This document shows, piece after piece, positions 1 to 8,818 of a stretch of 64,000 bases of DNA. Within the stretch, counting starts at the first letter, position 1. Every line of letters begins with the position of its first letter. The translations under genes were made by a program, and so were the position numbers. Source of the stretch: Streptomyces sp. 840.1 (GTDB taxonomy: Bacteria; Actinomycetota; Actinomycetes; Streptomycetales; Streptomycetaceae). The notes under the pieces were generated by a model. It was not told where the DNA came from, did not search any database, and was given only the letters and a program-made list of their open reading frames with translations. The stretch covers positions 2,857,001 to 2,921,000 of the forward strand of contig NZ_RJUU01000001.1 of the NCBI RefSeq assembly GCF_003751445.1. Direction: 5' to 3'.

Positions 1-653
1 CCGTGGACGGGCTGGCGGCGGCTTTCTCGCAGAACTGGGCCGAGTGCCACGACGAACTGTTCGACGACCGCGACCGCTTCCTGCGGACCCCGCAGGGTGG
101 CGAAGCGGTCGTCCAGGTCGTACGCGGATCGGCCGCCTTCGGCTGGCAGGACATGCAGACGCTGCTCCGCGTCGTACTGGAGTCCGCCGAGGAGCGGGTG
201 CGGCTCACCACGGCCTACTTCGCGCCCGACGCCTACTTCGTGGGGCTGCTCTGTGCCGCCGCGCGGCGGGGGGTCGAGGTGGAGATCCTGCTGCCGGGAC
301 CGCACACCGACAAGCGGGTCTGCCAGCTGGCCGGGCAGCTCCACTACGAGGACCTCACCGCCTGCGGCGTGAAGATCTTCCAGTACCAGCCGACGATGAT
401 CCACACCAAGGCCATCACCGTCGACCGCGTCGCTTCGCTGATCGGCTCGACCAACTTCAACCGCCGCTCGATGGACCACGACGAGGAAGTGATGCTCGCG
501 GTGATGGACCGTACGTTCACCGCGACGCTGGACGACCACTTCGATCAGGACCTGAAGGCGAGCGTCCTCATCAAGGGCGGGCGCTGGAAGCGGCGGCCGG
601 TCCTGCAGCGGCTCCGGGAGGCTTCGGTCGTGCCGTTCCGCCGCTTCCTGTGA
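1..653 (+). CDS. Phospholipase D / cardiolipin synthase family protein, 3' part
   Basis: The reading frame is open to the left edge, so this is the C-terminal ~216 residues of a longer protein. It contains a complete second HKD motif: His-Thr-Lys near residue 134 with the following Asp, then GSTNFNRRS. That is the catalytic half-site of PLD-type phosphatidyltransferases such as bacterial cardiolipin synthases, which join two phosphatidyl groups at the membrane. The first HKD motif and the membrane segments would lie upstream, outside the window. The ending VPFRRFL followed by TGA is typical. A different PLD-family role (phospholipase, nuclease-like) cannot be excluded without the N-terminus. 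Confidence 0.85.
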   Translation, partial: VDGLAAAFSQNWAECHDELFDDRDRFLRTPQGGEAVVQVVRGSAAFGWQDMQTLLRVVLESAEERVRLTTAYFAPDAYFVGLLCAAARRGVEVEILLPGPHTDKRVCQLAGQLHYEDLTACGVKIFQYQPTMIHTKAITVDRVASLIGSTNFNRRSMDHDEEVMLAVMDRTFTATLDDHFDQDLKASVLIKGGRWKRRPVLQRLREASVVPFRRFL

Positions 654-705
654 ACCGCTTCCTGTGACCGCTTCCCGCGACAGCGGCCCGTGACCGGCGA
701 ACCGG

Positions 706-1122
706 TCAGCGTGCCAGCGTCGCGAGGATCGTCTTGCCCCGGCTGCCGTGGCGGTGGACGGTCACGCTGCTGGCGAGCCGGAGGACCATCGGCCAGCCGA
801 AGCCGCCCGACTGGCCGGTCAGGTCCGGGACGCGGCACTGCGGATGGGTGGGGCTGGGGTCCACGACGCGTACGTGCAGCGCGCCGTGGTCGGCGCCGAA
901 CGACAGGGCGGTGACGCCTCCGGCGTACCGGATGGCGTTCGTGACCAGCTCGGAGGAGAGCAGGACCAGGTTCTGGACGGCACGGGCGGACGGCGCCGGA
1001 TTCAGCCGGGCGACGAAGGCGGCGGCGGCCTCGCGGGCCTCGGCGGCCCGCCGCGGCGGGGGCGCGGGCTCCGAGCGGACTTCATCGGCGGAGAATTCGG
1101 GTGCGCTGCATGCGTCGGTCAT
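706..1122 (-). CDS. RsbW/SpoIIAB-like ATP-binding protein (anti-sigma type kinase)
   Basis: A 138-residue protein with a single HATPase_c fold. The N-box ELVTNAIRYA lies in the middle, a VDPSP G1-like loop follows, and the G2 region GGFGWPMVLRLA is near the end. Streptomyces carry dozens of such small ATP-binding proteins related to the anti-sigma kinases RsbW/SpoIIAB; most are unstudied. The start chosen is the ATG at 1122 after GVNH, because the longer frame has no coherent family sequence before it. It is divergent from the 1293 gene, sharing a ~170-bp spacer. The partner sigma factor or antagonist is not encoded nearby. Confidence 0.75.
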   Translation of the reverse strand: MTDACSAPEFSADEVRSEPAPPPRRAAEAREAAAAFVARLNPAPSARAVQNLVLLSSELVTNAIRYAGGVTALSFGADHGALHVRVVDPSPTHPQCRVPDLTGQSGGFGWPMVLRLASSVTVHRHGSRGKTILATLAR

Positions 1123-1292
1123 GTGGTTCACCCCAGAAGAAAGGCGCGGTGGCCGGTCCTCGCTGCGTGTACCCGGGCTGTTGCCGTATATCCGGAATTG
1201 GTCCGTACGGGTGGTCGTCCGCTCCCAGGCGTGCGGCGGCGTCCTCGGGGCAGGTGAGCGGGACCAGACCGTGCGGCGAAGGGAACAAGCCC

Positions 1293-1721
1293 ATGAACGA
1301 GTCCGTCGACCTCGCACCGGACTCGACCGCGGTGATCACCGAGGCGGTGCCCGATCTCCAGCTCCAGCTGCTGATCCAGCTCCTCGACCGGGAGTCGAGG
1401 TCCGGTCTGCCGCTCACGCTGACTATCCCGGCCGGTGTGCTGCACGGTGACGTGATCGGTCACGAGGCCTGGAAGGCGGAGTGGTCCAGGAGCCTGCGCC
1501 AGGTCGAGGGCGAGGGCGCCAACCTCATCGCGGAGTTCCCCGAGACGGTGGACCAGGGCATCAGAGAGCTCCGCGCCGACCAGGACGCGCAGCGGCTCCC
1601 CCGCTGGATCCACCTGCGCGACGCCACGCTCGTGTTCGGCGGTACCGCTCCCCTTCGGCTGCCGCTGTGGCGCGGGCGGCTGTCGGACGTGTCGGGGTGG
1701 GCGCTGGGGCGGCCCGAGTAG
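1293..1721 (+). CDS. Conserved hypothetical protein (possible GvpU-like fold)
   Basis: A 142-residue soluble acidic protein starting at ATG 1293 with an AGGGA ribosome-binding sequence ~8 nt upstream. After a variable N-terminus it shows an LTLTIPAGVLHGDVIGHEAW segment, a hydrophilic middle rich in charged residues, and RDATLVFGGTAPLRLPLWRGRLSDVSGW at the end. The pattern (strand, 'GxVxGxxIG', late 'LWRGRLSxVxGW') recalls GvpU-type gas-vesicle accessory proteins often found alone in Streptomyces, but this is only a resemblance. No membrane segment or catalytic motif is visible. Function unknown. Confidence 0.6.
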   Translation: MNESVDLAPDSTAVITEAVPDLQLQLLIQLLDRESRSGLPLTLTIPAGVLHGDVIGHEAWKAEWSRSLRQVEGEGANLIAEFPETVDQGIRELRADQDAQRLPRWIHLRDATLVFGGTAPLRLPLWRGRLSDVSGWALGRPE

Positions 1722-2052
1722 GAGTACGAGCACGGGCCCGGTGGTACGGCAGTGGTGACGCTGCGCGGCGAATGCGCCCCCGTCGAATAACTGTCCGTAA
1801 TCGATTTTCGGCTGGCTGTCCGTCAGTCGTTCCGGCGGTCCGGGGCTTCGGCGCCCGCCCGTGAGGGGGCTCGTGCCGAGGCCCCGCGCCGTTTCCACCG
1901 GGGTTCGCACTCTCCCGGACTCGTTTCGTCCTGCCGGGGGCGGTATGACGCTTTCGGCCAGTTGGTCCGGGCGCTCTGGCGGATCGGTGCGGAGGACGAT
2001 CAGGCTGAAATCGGACCGATCGCTTCTGCCTGATCCTCAGAGGAGACGAAAC
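1722..2052. other. Intergenic stretch without a recognised gene
   Basis: About 330 bp between the GvpU-like gene and a small secreted-protein gene. No convincing ORF with a ribosome-binding site was found. An AGAGGAGA Shine-Dalgarno sequence sits at the 3' edge (about 2039-2046) and serves the GTG start at 2053. The promoter of that gene is presumably here; no clear consensus was identified. Confidence 0.5.
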
Positions 2053-2373
2053 GTGCGTAGTCACCACCGAGTCGCGGCTGCCGTCGCAGCCCTCGCACTG
2101 GCCGGCGGGGGGCTGCTGGGCCTGGCCCCGGCCGCCGCCGCATCCCCGGCAGGGCTCTCCTGCAGCACCCCCAGACTCCTGACAGGGAGCGGGGGACACC
2201 ACGGCGCCTCCGTCAGCTGTACGGGCGGGGCGTTCACCGAGTTCATCGACTGCTACAAGGCCGGCTACGGCACCTACCGGCACTTCGGCAACCGCGCGGT
2301 GTCCGGTGGGACCTCCACCACCTGGTGCGACATCGGCGCCGACGTCACGGGGGTGGGGGTCTCGCCCTCCTGA
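2053..2373 (+). CDS. Small secreted cysteine-containing protein
   Basis: Start taken at GTG 2053 because a strong AGAGGAGA ribosome-binding sequence precedes it by about 6 nt. The 106-residue product has a clear Sec signal: basic n-region RSHHR, hydrophobic core AAAVAALALAGGGLLGLA, then a likely cleavage after AAAASP. The mature part (~70 residues) has four Cys residues in LSCSTP, SVSCTGG, FIDCYKAG and TTWCDIGA, compatible with two disulfide bonds. It resembles the many small secreted proteins of unknown function in Streptomyces. It is followed by a perfect hairpin shared with argS. Confidence 0.65.
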   Translation: MRSHHRVAAAVAALALAGGGLLGLAPAAAASPAGLSCSTPRLLTGSGGHHGASVSCTGGAFTEFIDCYKAGYGTYRHFGNRAVSGGTSTTWCDIGADVTGVGVSPS

Positions 2374-2410
2374 GAGATCACCGCGCCGGGGCCGTGCCCG
2401 GCCGGATGAG

Positions 2411-2460
2411 CGAAGGGCCGCCGACAGCACTCCGGGTCAGGAGGTGTCGGCGGCCCTTCG
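2411..2460. terminator. Bidirectional hairpin terminator between secreted protein and argS
   Basis: Perfect 16-bp inverted repeat (2411-2426 with 2445-2460; arms begin CGAAGGGCCGCCGACA) around an 18-nt loop. It lies between two convergent genes and has no U-tract, as is usual in Streptomyces. Confidence 0.75.
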
Positions 2461-2481
2461 TCGGCAGGGAAAGCGTGGTGC

Positions 2482-4254
2482 TCAGAGCCGGTCGGGCGTC
2501 CGGATGCCGAGCAGCGCCATGCCCTGGTGAAGCGTGCGGGCGGTGATGTCGCAGAGGAACAGCCGGTTCTCCACGACCTCGGCCGGGTTCTCGTCGCTCA
2601 GGACGTGGCACTGGTCGTAGAACGTCGTGTAGTGCGAGGCCAGCTGGTAGAGGTACGCGGCCAGCTTGTGCGGCTCGTAGCCCGCCGCGACCTCGGCCAG
2701 GACCTCACCGAACTGGTCCAGATGCAGGCCCAGCGCCCGCTCGGCCGGGGCGAGAGCCAGCTCCGGGTGCGCGACCGGCTTCGCGTCGCCGGCGTTGCGC
2801 AGGATCGACCGGATACGCGCGTACGCGTACTGGAGGTAGACCGACGTGTCGCCGTGCAGCGCCACCATCTGGTCCAGGTCGAACTTGTAGTCCCGCACGG
2901 CGGAGGTCGACAGGTCGGCGTACTTCACGGCGCCGATGCCGACGTACCGGCCGTTCTCGAGGATCTCCTCCTCGGTCAGACCGACCTTCTCGGCCTTGCC
3001 CCGGACCACGGCCGTCGCCCGCTCGACCGCCTCGTCGAGCAGGTCCTCCAGCTTGACCGTGACACCCTCACGGGTCTTGAACGGCTTGCCGTCCTTGCCG
3101 AGGATCGTGCCGAACGCCAGCTGGTGCGCCTTGACGCCGTCGTTCAGCCAGCCGGCCCGCCGCGCCGTCTCGAAGACCATCTTGAAGTGCAGGGACTGCC
3201 GCACGTCCACCACGTACAGCAGGCTGTCCGCCTTGAGGTTCTGCACCCGGTCGCGGATCGCGGAGAGGTCGGTGGCCGCGTAGCCGTAGCCGCCGTTCGT
3301 CTTCTTGACGATCAGCGGTGTCGGGTTGCCGTCCGGGCCCTTCACATCGTCGAAGAAGACGCACAGCGCACCCTCGGAGCGGACGGCGACGCCCGTCTCC
3401 TCCAGGATCCGGCAGGTCTCCTCCAGCATGTCGTTGTAGCCGGACTCGCCGACGATGTCGGGGTCGCTGATCTCCATGTCGAGCTTGTCGAAGACCGAGT
3501 AGAAGTAGATCTTCGACTCGTCGACGAACCGCTGCCACATGGCGAGCGTCTCCGGCTCACCGGCCTGGAGCGCGACCACCCGGTCCCGCGAGCGGGCCTT
3601 GAACTCCTCGTCGGAGTCGAACAGGACCCGGGAGGCCTTGTAGAGCCGGTTCAGGGACGACATGGCGGCTTCGCCGTCCGCCTGCTCGCCCTCGTGGTCC
3701 AGCTGGTCGGGGTGCTCGATCAGGTACTGGATGAGCATGCCGAACTGGGTGCCCCAGTCGCCGATGTGGTGGCGCCGCACGACGGACTCGCCGGTGAACT
3801 CCAGGATCTGCACCATCGCGTCACCGATGACGGCGGACCGCAGGTGGCCGACGTGCATCTCCTTGGCCACGTTCGGCTGGGCGTAGTCGATGACGGTGGT
3901 GCCGGCCGCGCTGTTGTACGGCACGCCGAGCCGGCCCTCGTCGTCGGCGGCACGGGCGGCGAGCGTCTCGGTGATCGCCTTGTCGGAGAGCGTGATGTTC
4001 AGGAAGCCGGGTCCCGAGACCTCGATGTCCTTGATCAGGTCCGTCGCCGGGAGGGCGCCGGTGACCTGGGCGGCCACCTCGCGCGGGTTGCCCTTGAGCT
4101 TCTTGGCGAGGGCCAGGATGCCGTTGGCCTGGAAGTCGGCCCGGTCGCTTCGGCGCAGCAGCGGGTCCGCGGTACCGGCATCCGGCAGGGCTGCCGTCAG
4201 GGCGTCCGCCAGCTGCTGCTGGAGCGTGGAAGCGAGGGAATTGACCGAGGCCAT
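2482..4254 (-). CDS. argS: Arginyl-tRNA synthetase
   Basis: A 590-residue class Ia synthetase that charges tRNA-Arg. The N-terminal ArgRS-specific domain (about 1-110) contains GPGFLNITL. The HIGH-type signature is [13 protein letters not shown] near residue 125, after [12 protein letters not shown]. The region [18 protein letters not shown] replaces KMSKS, as in other ArgRS. The DALR anticodon-binding domain closes the protein, ending [12 protein letters not shown]. Start: ATG 4254 ([10 protein letters not shown]); the upstream extension of the frame is not family-like. It is divergent from lysS with a ~135-bp shared promoter region. Single housekeeping copy, full length. Confidence 0.97.
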   Translation of the reverse strand: MASVNSLASTLQQQLADALTAALPDAGTADPLLRRSDRADFQANGILALAKKLKGNPREVAAQVTGALPATDLIKDIEVSGPGFLNITLSDKAITETLAARAADDEGRLGVPYNSAAGTTVIDYAQPNVAKEMHVGHLRSAVIGDAMVQILEFTGESVVRRHHIGDWGTQFGMLIQYLIEHPDQLDHEGEQADGEAAMSSLNRLYKASRVLFDSDEEFKARSRDRVVALQAGEPETLAMWQRFVDESKIYFYSVFDKLDMEISDPDIVGESGYNDMLEETCRILEETGVAVRSEGALCVFFDDVKGPDGNPTPLIVKKTNGGYGYAATDLSAIRDRVQNLKADSLLYVVDVRQSLHFKMVFETARRAGWLNDGVKAHQLAFGTILGKDGKPFKTREGVTVKLEDLLDEAVERATAVVRGKAEKVGLTEEEILENGRYVGIGAVKYADLSTSAVRDYKFDLDQMVALHGDTSVYLQYAYARIRSILRNAGDAKPVAHPELALAPAERALGLHLDQFGEVLAEVAAGYEPHKLAAYLYQLASHYTTFYDQCHVLSDENPAEVVENRLFLCDITARTLHQGMALLGIRTPDRL

Positions 4255-4388
4255 CAGCTGGCTGCCGTTTCCGTAGGGGTACAGGGGATGGCCCCAAGTA
4301 TCCCACGGTGTGCAAAGCCGTTTTCGCGCTGTGGGCGGCACCTGGGAGAATGGTCCGCGCCCCTATGAGTCCTACAAGAGAGAAGGAC

Positions 4389-6146
4389 GTGCCGACCGTG
4401 GCTCAGAGTCAGAGCAGCACCGAGACCGACTGGGTCTCCCGCTTCGCGGACGAGGTCATCGCCGAATCGGAGCGTCGTGCGCCTGGCAAACCGGTCGTCG
4501 TCGCCTCCGGCCTCTCCCCGTCCGGCCCGATCCACCTGGGCAACCTGCGCGAGGTCATGACCCCGCACCTGGTCGCCGACGAGGTCCGCCGCCGCGGGCA
4601 CACCGTGCGCCACCTGATCTCCTGGGACGACTACGACCGCTACCGCAAGGTGCCGAACGGTGTCCCGGGGGTCGACGAGTCCTGGGCCGAGCACATCGGC
4701 AAGCCGCTGACCTCGGTGCCCGCCCCGGCCGGCTCGGCGTACCCGAACTGGGCCGAGCACTTCAAGGCCGCCATGACGGCCTCGCTGGACGAGCTGGGCG
4801 TCGAGTACGACGGGATCAGCCAGACGGAGCAGTACCTGGCCGGTACGTACCGCGAGCAGATCCTGCACGCGATGCGCCACCGCGCCGACATCGACGCCGT
4901 CCTGGACCGCTACCGGACCAAGAAGGACCCGGCGGGCGGCAAGGGCGGCAAGAAGCCGCAGCAGAAGAAGGCGGACGAGGCCGAGCTGGCGGCCGAGGCC
5001 GGTTCCGGCGCGGCGAGCGAGGACGACGGCGGCGGCGGCTCGGCCGGCTACTTCCCGTACAAGCCCTACTGCGGCAACTGCGAGAAGGACCTGACCACGG
5101 TCACGTCGTACGACGACGAGAGCACCGAGCTGAACTACACCTGCTCGGCCTGCGGCTTCGCCGAGACGGTCCGGCTGAAGGAGTTCAACCGGGGCAAGCT
5201 GGTCTGGAAGGTCGACTGGCCGATGCGCTGGGCGTACGAGGGCGTGATCTTCGAGCCGAGCGGCGTCGACCACTCCTCGCCCGGCTCCTCGTTCGTCGTC
5301 GGCGGCCAGATCGTCCGCGAGATCTTCGACGGTACGCAGCCGATCGGCCCGATGTACGCCTTCGTCGGGATCTCCGGCATGGCGAAGATGTCCTCCTCCA
5401 AGGGCGGCGTGCCGACCCCGGCCGACGCGCTGAAGATCATGGAGGCGCCGCTGCTGCGCTGGCTGTACGCGCGCCGCAGGCCCAACCAGTCCTTCAAGAT
5501 CGCCTTCGACCAGGAGATCCAGCGGCTCTACGACGAGTGGGACGCGCTGGAGCGCAAGGTCGCCGACGGCTCGGTGCTGCCGGCCGACGCCGCCGCGCAC
5601 ACCCGCGCGATCGGGACGGCCGCCGGTGAGCTGCCCCGCACCCCGCACCCGCTGCCGTACCGCACCCTCGCCTCGGTGGCCGACATCACCGCCGGGGCCG
5701 AGGACCAGACGCTGCGCATCCTCAGCGAGCTCGACCCGCAGGACCCGCTGACCTCGCTGGACGAGGCCAGGCCCCGGCTGGACCGGGCGGAGAACTGGAT
5801 CACCACCCAGGTCCCGGCCGAGGCCCGCACCATCGTCCGCGACGAGCCGGACAAGGAGCTGCTCGGCTCGCTCGACGACCAGGGCCGCGAATCGCTGCGG
5901 CTGCTGGTGGAGGGTCTCGACTCGCACTGGTCGCTGGACGGGCTGACCACGCTCGTCTACGGCGTGCCGAAGACGCTGGCCGGCCTGGAGCCGGACGCCA
6001 AGCCGACGCCCGAGCTGAAGATCGCGCAGCGGTCGTTCTTCGCGCTGCTGTACCGGCTGCTCGTCGGCCGGGACACCGGGCCGCGCCTGCCCACGCTGCT
6101 GCTCGCGGTCGGGGCCGACCGGGTGCGCAGGCTGCTCGGCGCCTGA
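4389..6146 (+). CDS. lysS: Lysyl-tRNA synthetase, class I (archaeal type)
   Basis: About 585 residues. The class I core has the HIGH-like motif SGPIHLGNLREVM near residue 48 and the KMSKS-like motif KMSSSKGG, so this is LysRS1 rather than the common class II enzyme. Between the halves is a lysine/glycine/acid-rich low-complexity insert (about 180-220) followed by a zinc-ribbon with Cys pairs CGNC and CSAC. Start is uncertain among ATG 4365, GTG 4389 and GTG 4398. AGAAGG at 4381-4386 best fits 4398 by spacing, whereas MPTVAQ at 4389 is the commonest form I recall for Streptomyces homologues. Whether a class II LysRS also exists is not visible here. Confidence 0.95.
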   Translation: MPTVAQSQSSTETDWVSRFADEVIAESERRAPGKPVVVASGLSPSGPIHLGNLREVMTPHLVADEVRRRGHTVRHLISWDDYDRYRKVPNGVPGVDESWAEHIGKPLTSVPAPAGSAYPNWAEHFKAAMTASLDELGVEYDGISQTEQYLAGTYREQILHAMRHRADIDAVLDRYRTKKDPAGGKGGKKPQQKKADEAELAAEAGSGAASEDDGGGGSAGYFPYKPYCGNCEKDLTTVTSYDDESTELNYTCSACGFAETVRLKEFNRGKLVWKVDWPMRWAYEGVIFEPSGVDHSSPGSSFVVGGQIVREIFDGTQPIGPMYAFVGISGMAKMSSSKGGVPTPADALKIMEAPLLRWLYARRRPNQSFKIAFDQEIQRLYDEWDALERKVADGSVLPADAAAHTRAIGTAAGELPRTPHPLPYRTLASVADITAGAEDQTLRILSELDPQDPLTSLDEARPRLDRAENWITTQVPAEARTIVRDEPDKELLGSLDDQGRESLRLLVEGLDSHWSLDGLTTLVYGVPKTLAGLEPDAKPTPELKIAQRSFFALLYRLLVGRDTGPRLPTLLLAVGADRVRRLLGA

Positions 6147-6155
6147 GGGCCGGAC

Positions 6156-6200
6156 GACGCGAAGGGCCGCTCCCCGGTGCGGGGAGCGGCCCTTCGCGTC
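6156..6200. terminator. Terminator downstream of lysS
   Basis: Perfect 20-bp stem (6156-6175 with 6181-6200) with a 5-nt loop GGTGC, ten bases after the lysS stop codon. It also faces the convergent malonyltransferase gene, so it separates housekeeping DNA from the biosynthetic cluster. Confidence 0.85.
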
Positions 6201-6227
6201 GCGCGTCCGGGCGGGCCCGGACGCTTC

Positions 6228-7166
6228 TCAGGCCGCGGGGACCAGGGAGGTGCGCGGGTCCGAGAACGTGTCGCGCGGCACCCGGGGGACGGTGGCCTTG
6301 GCCAGGCCTGTCAGGGTCCGGCCGGGGCCGATCTCCATGAGGCGGTCGCAGGCCAGTTCGGCGGTGAGCGTGTGGAGCGTGTCCGACCAGCGCACCGGCG
6401 CCGTGAGCTGGCGGCGCAGCAGCTCCGCCCAGTGCGGGCCGCCCCGGTAGGCGCGGGCGTCCACGTTGGCGACGACCGCGGAGTGGCCCGGCATGAAGCG
6501 GGCCGTGGCCAGGGCCGCCGCGAAGGGCTCGACCGCCCCGGCCATCAGCGGGGTGTGGAAGGCGCCGTCGACCGTGAGCGCCACCACCTTCACCGCCCCG
6601 GCCCGCAGCAGCGCCGACGAGCAGCGCTCCACGTCGGCCGCCCGGCCCGCGATGACCGTCTGCTGGGGGGAGTTGAGGTTGGCCGGCCACACCTGGCCGC
6701 CCGCCGCGTGGACCTCGTCGACGACCTCCTGGACCCGGTCCGTGTCCAGGCCGAGGACCGCGGCCATGGTGCCGGCGGTGCGTTCGCAGGCCGTCCGCAT
6801 CGCGTCGCCGCGCGCCATGATCAGGCGCACCGCGTCCTGCGGGTCCAGGATTCCGGCGGCGACGAGCGCGGAGTACTCGCCCAGGCTGTGTCCGGCGCAC
6901 GCGCCGGGGAAGGTGGCCAGCGGGTGCTGGCGGCGCAGTTCCGTCATGGCGACCAGCGCCAGGGTGAAGGTGGTCAGCTGGGCGTTGTCGGTACGCCGCA
7001 GCGTCGCCGTGTCGGCGTCCAGCAGCAGGGTCTCGATGTCGCGGCCCGCGGCCTCGGAGACCTCCGCCACCACTGACCAGCCGGGGGTGTGGGTCCAGGG
7101 CAGGCCCATACCGGGACGCTGGGCTCCCTGGCCGGGGAAAGTAAGTGCCAGTCGGGTGCTCGTCAT
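6228..7166 (-). CDS. ACP S-malonyltransferase (FabD-like), cluster copy
   Basis: A 312-residue acyltransferase that loads malonyl units from malonyl-CoA onto an acyl carrier protein. The N-terminal TFPGQGAQ is followed by the nucleophile elbow GHSLGEYSA (Ser94), the substrate Arg in MARGDAM and the catalytic His204 in GAFHTPLM. Length and order match FabD/MCAT. AAGGAG lies about 10 nt before ATG 7166. Placed at the cluster's left edge, it most likely feeds the ACP/KS/CLF system at 40.7-43.3 kb, as in type II PKS clusters that carry a private MCAT. A primary fabD is expected elsewhere in the genome. Confidence 0.9.
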   Translation of the reverse strand: MTSTRLALTFPGQGAQRPGMGLPWTHTPGWSVVAEVSEAAGRDIETLLLDADTATLRRTDNAQLTTFTLALVAMTELRRQHPLATFPGACAGHSLGEYSALVAAGILDPQDAVRLIMARGDAMRTACERTAGTMAAVLGLDTDRVQEVVDEVHAAGGQVWPANLNSPQQTVIAGRAADVERCSSALLRAGAVKVVALTVDGAFHTPLMAGAVEPFAAALATARFMPGHSAVVANVDARAYRGGPHWAELLRRQLTAPVRWSDTLHTLTAELACDRLMEIGPGRTLTGLAKATVPRVPRDTFSDPRTSLVPAA

Positions 7167-7503
7167 CGTCTTCCGTCTCCTTCCTGCGGCCGGGGGCGTT
7201 GTGCTGACACACGGTGAGGGGCGCGTTCCGCTCCACCGTTACGCGAGTATTTCTCCACCTGTGTCAGCGAGACTTTCATTCCCGGATGCCGCGGTCCGGA
7301 CCGCATTTTTGCGATCCGTTGCTTTTCTCCGGTGATGAAACCACCTCAACCACCGCGTACGGGCGGTACGTTGCACTTGAGTGGTGGGTGAATGTGCCTT
7401 TGGAACGGGGGCGGTGTTCCTTTGTGTTTCCGTGCCTGTTCAGGGAGTTGAACGAAAGGCCGGGGCGGCCGCTCGAAGCCGCTGACCGGCGGCGACGCGC
7501 CGC
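7167..7503. promoter_or_regulatory. Promoter region of the malonyltransferase gene
   Basis: 337 bp with locally lower GC and no credible gene. It contains a 9-bp inverted repeat GCTGACACA / TGTGTCAGC (about 7203-7211 and 7260-7268), about 50 bp apart, close to the gene start. Further upstream is CGTAC-GGGCG-GTACG (7356-7370). Both are candidate regulator sites; no regulator can be assigned. Confidence 0.35.
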
Positions 7504-8517
7504 TCAGGCAATGGCCTGGGCCAGCAGCGCCAGATGCGCGCAGTGCTGCGTGACCATGAAGTAGCGGTAGGGGCGCCGCCGTTCGTGGCGGCTGTCGGTG
7601 GCCCGGCCCGCGAGGGTCACGACGGACAGTGCGATCGCGCCCGCCAGGACCACGCAGGCGGTCGGCAGCTGCTCCGGTGCCCAGAGCAGCGCTCCGGCGG
7701 TGAAGCCGCCGCCCACGGTGCACGCGCCCACCGTGACCAGGACGCGGGTGCGCCGTTCGCCCAGCGCGACCGCCCACGTCCGGCGGCCCGCCGCCGCGTC
7801 GCCGGCGATGTCGGAGAAGTCCTTGGCCACCGCGCCGACCAGCGCCATCCACAGGGACATGGCGAGGGCGGTCAGCAGCAGCGCCGGGGACTGGGGCGGG
7901 ACACCGAGGGTGAGCGGACCGGCGGCGTAGGTGAGCAGCCCGGACACGAAGACCACGCCCATCACGGCCGGCGTCCGGTTCTTCCAGGCGGTGCGCGGCG
8001 AGGAGTAGGCGTGCCCCAGGAGCAGCATGGCCGTGCACAGCACCAGCGGGCCGGGGCCGGCGCACGCGGCGGTCAGCAGGGCGCCGGCGGCCGAGCAGCG
8101 GGCCACGGTCAGTGCGGTGCGGCGGGACAGCCGGCCGCTCGCTATCGGCCGGGCCGAGCCGTTGACCCGGTCCTCCCGGTAGTCCATGCACCCGTTGTAG
8201 AGGTACGTGTAGAAGATGGCGCCGAACCATGCCACGGAACCGAATACCGCCTGGATCACCGACCGGCCGGTGAGGGCGGGGCCCGATGCGATCGCCAGAG
8301 CTATTCCGGCGAAATAGCGGAGCTGAAAGGCCGCCAGAACGACGGGGCGAGATTCTTCGAAGCAGAGCAGCAGAAGCCGGTGGATTCGGGCGATCCGGCT
8401 GATCGGAGGAATTCGAGGAGTCCGGGGAGTTCGCGGAATTCGGTGCTTCGGGACACTGGGTGCAGTCACAGGCAGTGGCCGTATCGTCGCCGTAGGCATG
8501 TCCAGGAGCCTAGGCAT
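7504..8517 (-). CDS. UbiA-family prenyltransferase
   Basis: An integral-membrane protein of ~337 residues with about eight hydrophobic helices. The first Asp-rich motif is YNGCMDYREDRVNGSARPI (NxxxDxxxD-like). The second is KDFSDIAGDAAAGRRT (DxxxDxxxD). Together they bind Mg2+ and the prenyl diphosphate in UbiA enzymes, which prenylate aromatic or other acceptors at the membrane. The start is uncertain: ATG 8517 (MPRLLDM), ATG 8499 or ATG 8553; none has a strong Shine-Dalgarno. The first ~45 residues are basic and Pro/Arg-rich (RTPRTPRIPP). In this cluster an indole/anthranilate or polyketide acceptor is conceivable, but the substrate cannot be read from sequence. Confidence 0.85.
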   Translation of the reverse strand: MPRLLDMPTATIRPLPVTAPSVPKHRIPRTPRTPRIPPISRIARIHRLLLLCFEESRPVVLAAFQLRYFAGIALAIASGPALTGRSVIQAVFGSVAWFGAIFYTYLYNGCMDYREDRVNGSARPIASGRLSRRTALTVARCSAAGALLTAACAGPGPLVLCTAMLLLGHAYSSPRTAWKNRTPAVMGVVFVSGLLTYAAGPLTLGVPPQSPALLLTALAMSLWMALVGAVAKDFSDIAGDAAAGRRTWAVALGERRTRVLVTVGACTVGGGFTAGALLWAPEQLPTACVVLAGAIALSVVTLAGRATDSRHERRRPYRYFMVTQHCAHLALLAQAIA

Positions 8518-8556
8518 TCGCAGTGCGCCCTGACTGTTCCGCAAATGAGCCATGGC

Positions 8557-8572
8557 TACCACTAAAGTGGCA
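8557..8572. promoter_or_regulatory. Short palindrome upstream of ubiA-like gene
   Basis: CCACT-AA-AGTGG (core 8559-8570, flanked T/A) forms a 5-bp inverted repeat just upstream of the preferred ubiA-like start and in the ubiA/PPTase intergenic region. It is a candidate operator for the adjacent NarL-type response regulator or another factor; only the symmetry is seen. Confidence 0.3.
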
Positions 8573-8818
8573 TGCAATACCGGCGGGTCGGATTCCGAAT
8601 AATCCCAGGTCCCGCACCCCGCGCCCCGGTGTCCCGCTCTCCCGGGCCGGGCCCGGCCCGCACCCCTCTGGTACGCCGGACCACCGCCGAAGTGGACCCC
8701 CCGGCCGCCCCCCGCCCGCGCTTCGCTGGTGAGCGGCGGGCGCCGTCCTTTCCGGCACTCCGCTTCCCGTTAAGGGCCGTTGGCAGCCCTGGTCCGTTTC
8801 CGACCCCGGGAAGCCGTC

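Noticed and set aside
2527..4368. A 613-codon frame antisense to argS
   Set aside because: ArgS on the other strand has all its motifs; the antisense translation is low-complexity Val/Leu/Asp/Arg.
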